Below are positions 61,097-64,000 of a DNA stretch of 64,000 bases, in pieces. The stretch is from [Actinomadura] parvosata subsp. kistnae (lineage in GTDB: Bacteria > Actinomycetota > Actinomycetes > Streptosporangiales > Streptosporangiaceae): contig NZ_OOHJ01000022.1 of assembly GCF_900323885.1 (NCBI RefSeq), positions 806,001 through 870,000 of the forward strand, read 5' to 3'. The position numbers and the translations under genes are program-made. The notes beneath the pieces were generated by a model. That model did not search any database. It was not told the DNA's origin and saw only the letters and a list, made by a program, of their open reading frames with translations. The stretch's first letter is position 1; each line of letters opens with the position of its first letter.

Positions 61097-62008
61097 ATGA
61101 GCTACACACTGTTACGCGGCAGCTTCGTGATCCGCTACCCGGACCTGCCCCGCCAGGGGCCGGAGCCCGACGGCGACACCGTCAAGTTCCTGCCCGACAC
61201 TCCCGCTCTGGTCGAGGGCCTGCCGCGGCGCTCCGGCCGGCCGCCGAACATCAACCGCCGCGGCATCTCCGTACGCCTGGAGGCCATCGACGCGCTGGAG
61301 ACGCACTTCGCGGAGACCCACCAGGAGCTCGAAGGGGCGAACGCGGCCCGCGACGAGCTGCTGCGCCTGCTCGGCTTCACGAACGTGCGCTTCTTCGAGG
61401 ACCTGCCGAACAAGGTGCGCTCCGCCGACCAGGACTCCATCCGCGGCCACGTGCTCTCCAACGGCATCGACGGCAACGGCCGGCTGATCGCGTTCGTCTA
61501 CGCCGGGGACCACCAGGGGGCCGACGGAACGCGCGTGTTCCTGGACGGGCCGCTGACCGACCGCTCCGCCAACGCGCACCTGCTGGCGGCCGGTCACGTC
61601 TACCCCGCCTTCTACGCCACGCTGCCCGCCGACCTGCGCACGCACCTGGCGGAGGTGTCACAGGCGGCCCGGCGCAAGGCGATCGGCATCTGGCCGCGCT
61701 CGACCGCCGACCCCAACGGCGCGGCGGAGGTGGAGAGCCTGGACGGGCTGGAGCGGCTGGTCATGTGGCCGAAGCTGTTCCGGCGCGTCGTGCCGTACCT
61801 GGCGGCGGGGTTCCCCGACTTCGGCGGCTTCGACGCCTGGCTGCGGGCGGACCCGGTCAACCGGGACGACCCGCTCTTCCTGATCCCCAAGCTCGAGCAC
61901 GGCAACCTGCACGACGTGATCAAGGGGACGGGGCACCGGATCCAGCTCACGATGTGGCCGGAGGACTTCATCATCAGCCCGGACCCGGCGCCGCCCGCCG
62001 TCCGGTGA
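61097..62008 (+). CDS. Staphylococcal-nuclease-like domain protein
   Basis: This 303-residue protein appears to contain an SNase-like OB fold. The pattern is TVKFLPDTPALVEG, RGISVRLEAIDALETHF, GANAARDELLRLLGF, the strand RLIAFVYAGD and SANAHLLAAGHVYPAFYATLPADLRTHLAEVSQAARRKAIGIW, which mirrors the end of thermonucleases. The usual catalytic Arg/Glu residues are not evident in the expected strands, so activity is uncertain. No signal peptide is present. The C-terminal 100 residues (LVMWPKLFRRVVPYLAAGF, LFLIPKLEHGNLHDVIKGTGHR) form a separate unknown part. The ATG at 61097 follows GGGGGGA, and a strong terminator follows the gene. Confidence 0.7.
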   Translation: MSYTLLRGSFVIRYPDLPRQGPEPDGDTVKFLPDTPALVEGLPRRSGRPPNINRRGISVRLEAIDALETHFAETHQELEGANAARDELLRLLGFTNVRFFEDLPNKVRSADQDSIRGHVLSNGIDGNGRLIAFVYAGDHQGADGTRVFLDGPLTDRSANAHLLAAGHVYPAFYATLPADLRTHLAEVSQAARRKAIGIWPRSTADPNGAAEVESLDGLERLVMWPKLFRRVVPYLAAGFPDFGGFDAWLRADPVNRDDPLFLIPKLEHGNLHDVIKGTGHRIQLTMWPEDFIISPDPAPPAVR

Positions 62009-62019
62009 GGAACCCCTGA

Positions 62020-62052
62020 CGGGCCGCCCGGGCAGGGCGGCCCGTCGTTTTT
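62020..62052 (+). terminator. Rho-independent terminator
   Basis: Arms cgggccgccc (62020-62029) and gggcggcccg (62035-62044) form a 10-bp stem with a 5-base loop, followed by ttttt at 62048-62052. This is the most canonical terminator in the window. Confidence 0.92.
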
Positions 62053-62200
62053 CGGGTGGAGTGAGAGCATTTGAGCAGCGATCGGTTCGGCCGCACGCCG
62101 TTTCCCCTATTCTCGTCCTGACCGGGAAAGCGCGGCACAATCCACAAGTCGGGCAAACGGCATTTTGCCCTCTTTTCTTGGGATATTCCGGGAGGGCGCC

Positions 62201-62872
62201 TTGGGAAACGAACCGGGTCCGAGCCCCCAGGACCGACCGGCCGCCTCTCCCGCGCGGCGGCGCGCCCCGGTGCTGATCAGCCTCGCCGTGGCCCTGCTCG
62301 CCTTCGCCGTGACCTGGTGGATCGTGACCGCGAACCCGTCGCGGCCGATCCAGCACGCCGGCGCCGGCCAGGGCGTGGCGCCCACCAGCCCGAAGACCCG
62401 CACGGAGCGCACTCCCAAGACGGCGGCCTCGGCCCGGCGCCAGGCCGAGGCGATCGAGGAACTGCTGTCGAACAGCAGGTCCGCCCGTGCCGGCCTCTCC
62501 GACGCGCTCGCCGCGGCCGGCCGGTGCGACCCGAAGGGGCTGGAGGCCGTCCGCGACATCACGGTCAGCCGCCGCGACCAGCTCGCCCTGGCCAAGGCGC
62601 TCGACGTGAGCGCGCTGAAGGGCGGCAGCCGGATCAAGGACGCCCTGGTCGACGCGCTGAACCTCTCCCACGACGCCGACATCGCGTTCCTGGCCTGGGC
62701 GGGGCGGCACGCGGAGGAGAACTGCGCGGGGCCGGTCGGGAGCGACCGCGACTACCGGCGGGGACTGGAGCGGTCGGAGGCGGCGCAGAAGGCGAAAACG
62801 CGTTTCGCGGCGGCGTGGCGGCCGATCGCGCAAACGTACGGGCTGACCGCGTGGAAGCCCGGGCAGATCTGA
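62201..62872 (+). CDS. Single-span membrane protein of unknown function
   Basis: This 223-residue protein starts with TTG at 62201, chosen because GGGAGG lies 6 bp upstream. A short cytoplasmic tail is followed by one membrane helix (VLISLAVALLAFAVTWWIV) and a Lys/Thr-rich linker. An extracytoplasmic helical domain then carries two cysteines far apart (AAGRCDPKG and EENCAGPVG) that could form a disulfide. The motif RRQAEAIEELLSNSRSARAGLSDAL begins that domain. I do not recognise a family. Confidence 0.75.
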   Translation: MGNEPGPSPQDRPAASPARRRAPVLISLAVALLAFAVTWWIVTANPSRPIQHAGAGQGVAPTSPKTRTERTPKTAASARRQAEAIEELLSNSRSARAGLSDALAAAGRCDPKGLEAVRDITVSRRDQLALAKALDVSALKGGSRIKDALVDALNLSHDADIAFLAWAGRHAEENCAGPVGSDRDYRRGLERSEAAQKAKTRFAAAWRPIAQTYGLTAWKPGQI

Positions 62873-62988
62873 TCTCCCGCCATTTCGCCGCCCCGCAATT
62901 TGTGGTTGAGTCGCGAAATAGCGGAATGCCGCTTGATCCGTCACGGGTCGCAGACGAGCGTCCCACCGGCGACACGAAGGAGGCACGC

Positions 62989-63582
62989 ATGTTCATGCCG
63001 CGCTCTCTGTTCAGGCTGGCGGCCGGCGCGGCGGCGGGGTACCTGCTCGCCGTCCGCCCGTGGCACCTGCGCTGGGGTGCCGACGACCGCGAGGTGCACG
63101 CGGAGATGCCGGGCGACGACCTCGTCAGGCAGCCGCAGTACCAGGCCACCAGGGCGATCACGGTCGAGGCGCCCGCGGCCACCGTCTGGGCCTGGCTGGT
63201 GCGGCTCGGCGGCTACCAGCCCGACGCCGCGCCCCGCCCCGCGACGAGCGGGCACGAGGAGCCGCCAGGGCGGGAGCAGCAGGACCTCAAGGTCGGCGAC
63301 GTGCTGGCGAGCGGGTCCGGCGGCTCCGGGTTCGTGGTGGAGCAGATCGACCCGCCGCACACGCTGGTGCTGATCATGCGGGGCGCCGACGCGACCACCA
63401 CGTGCTCGGTCGCGCTGCGCGACCTGGAGGACGCCAGGACCCGGCTGATCTTCCGGGTGCGCATCCGGGCGGAGCCGGGCGTGCGCGGCACCACGTACCT
63501 CGCCACGATGGACATCGGCGACTTCCTCACGGTGCGGCGGCAGCTGCTGACGATCAAGGAGCGCGCCGAGTCCTCCCGCTGA
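62989..63582 (+). CDS. SRPBCC-fold protein with N-terminal membrane segment
   Basis: This 197-residue protein has a short N-terminal hydrophobic stretch (LFRLAAGAAAGYLLAV) that may anchor or export it. A START/SRPBCC-like domain follows: YQATRAITVEAPAATVWAWLVRLGGYQPD is the usual strand-helix opening, then VGDVLASGSGGSGFVVEQIDPPHTLVLI and the C-terminal helix. Such folds bind hydrophobic ligands. AAGGAGG precedes the ATG at 62989. A hairpin follows the gene at 63594-63622. Confidence 0.85.
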   Translation: MFMPRSLFRLAAGAAAGYLLAVRPWHLRWGADDREVHAEMPGDDLVRQPQYQATRAITVEAPAATVWAWLVRLGGYQPDAAPRPATSGHEEPPGREQQDLKVGDVLASGSGGSGFVVEQIDPPHTLVLIMRGADATTTCSVALRDLEDARTRLIFRVRIRAEPGVRGTTYLATMDIGDFLTVRRQLLTIKERAESSR

Positions 63583-63593
63583 CGGCCCGCCGG

Positions 63594-63622
63594 CCACGAC
63601 CGCCTTCACCGGGCGGTCGTGG
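63594..63622. terminator. Hairpin terminator
   Basis: Arms ccacgaccgcc (63594-63604) and ggcggtcgtgg (63612-63622) pair over 11 bp with a 7-base loop, 11 bp after the SRPBCC stop. There is no T-run. Confidence 0.8.
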
Positions 63623-63664
63623 TTGACGTGACGGCCTCCGCGCGCTTACGGTTCCGGCGTTCGG

Positions 63665-63697
63665 CGATATATATCGTCACATATCCGAAACTTTCGG
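63665..63697 (+). promoter_or_regulatory. Palindromes upstream of GH30 gene
   Basis: CGATATATATCG (63665-63676) is a perfect palindrome. CCGAAACTTTCGG (63685-63697) is a palindrome around a central C and shares the GAAACTTTC core with the site before the chitinase gene. The second ends 9 bp before the GH30 ATG and overlaps its ribosome site, so a bound repressor would block it. Confidence 0.6.
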
Positions 63698-63706
63698 AGG
63701 CGCGCC

Positions 63707-64000
63707 ATGTTGCGAGGACTCGTCGCCATCAGCCTGCTCGGCTTACCCGCGCCGCACCCGGCCCAGCCCGTCGGCCCTCCGGCCATCACGGTGAACGAGC
63801 GCGTCCGCCACCAGGAGATCGACGGCTTCGGCATCTCCCAGGCGTTCCGGCGCAACGAGCTGCTCAAGGCCCTGCCGGCCGACAAGCAGCGCGAGGTCCT
63901 CGACCTGTGGTTCGACCGGAACAAGGGGGCCGGGCTGAGCATCCTGCGGCTCGGCATCGGCTCCTCCCCCACCGGCAGCCCGTACGACCACATGGTCTCC
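63707..64000 (+). CDS. Secreted GH30-family glycoside hydrolase (partial)
   Basis: The first 98 codons are present and the gene runs off the right edge. A short signal-like N-terminus (LRGLVAISLLGLPAP) precedes a segment typical of GH30 enzymes: ITVNERVRHQEIDGFGISQAF followed by DKQREVLDLWF and GAGLSILRLGIGSSPTG. Members cleave xylan, beta-1,6-glucan or related polymers outside the cell; which one cannot be told from this part. CGGAGG precedes the ATG. The upstream dyad shared with the chitinase gene suggests common control. Confidence 0.85.
   Translation, partial: MLRGLVAISLLGLPAPHPAQPVGPPAITVNERVRHQEIDGFGISQAFRRNELLKALPADKQREVLDLWFDRNKGAGLSILRLGIGSSPTGSPYDHMVS

Overview
The window is high-GC DNA with very short intergenic gaps, many GTG and TTG starts, and stop/start overlaps (ATGA, GTGA, TGATG) between consecutive genes. 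Gene content fits a filamentous actinomycete: GPP34-family proteins, an actinobacterial-type cytochrome b with the PDWY motif, a glucodextranase-like GH15 enzyme, a DesK/NarL-type two-component pair and Tat-exported multicopper oxidases. My best guess, an inference without any database search, is a Streptosporangiales member such as Nonomuraea.

Layout. 1-3.4 kb: a polyamine-type ABC transporter (binding protein cut by the left edge, ATPase), a GntR/FCD regulator and a Cache-domain protein. 3.5-8.6 kb: a secreted beta-helix glycosidase, a FAH-family sugar-acid enzyme, and a multicopper oxidase with a small membrane partner. 8.7-12.9 kb: two-component pair, L,D-transpeptidase and an unknown protein. 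13-15.9 kb: two tandem orphan cytochrome b genes, the first broken. 15.9-20.8 kb: a glucodextranase-like enzyme, a LysR remnant and a secreted polysaccharide deacetylase. 20.8-25.4 kb: a His-rich membrane protein, a degenerate repeat array, a PepSY protein, then an oxidoreductase with its MerR regulator.

25.4-32.7 kb holds a tightly coupled five-gene operon: SWIM zinc finger, unknown protein, VWA protein, MoxR AAA+ ATPase, DUF5682 protein. It resembles the poorly understood E. coli yehLMPQ set and is the strongest candidate for an undescribed system. 32.9-40.7 kb is a GntR-controlled catabolic island: a DUF1932 dehydrogenase, galB, galC and galD homologues and a type I extradiol dioxygenase face a cupin, a PEP-hydrolase-family protein and a Tm-1-like protein on the other strand. 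Three near-identical operator-like sites link the regulator to both divergent promoters. 40.7-44 kb: a LUC/DUF5519-like protein and an XRE-cupin regulator divergent from an NCS1 permease and hydantoin racemase.

44-64 kb: GH18 chitinase, aldo/keto reductase, M28 peptidase, a divergent MFS/MarR pair sharing one start-codon palindrome, a LacI-ABC-sulfatase operon, a second multicopper oxidase with a TetR regulator, two GPP34 genes around an amino acid permease, a nuclease-like protein, two small proteins, and a GH30 enzyme cut by the right edge.

Two themes recur. At least four otherwise intact genes are broken by what looks like one missing base in a G/C run, and one by an in-frame amber codon, so sequence error must be considered. 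Short tandem repeats (15, 17, 21, 33, 36 and about 43-49 bp) are frequent inside and between genes. No rRNA, tRNA, CRISPR array or insertion sequence was recognised.
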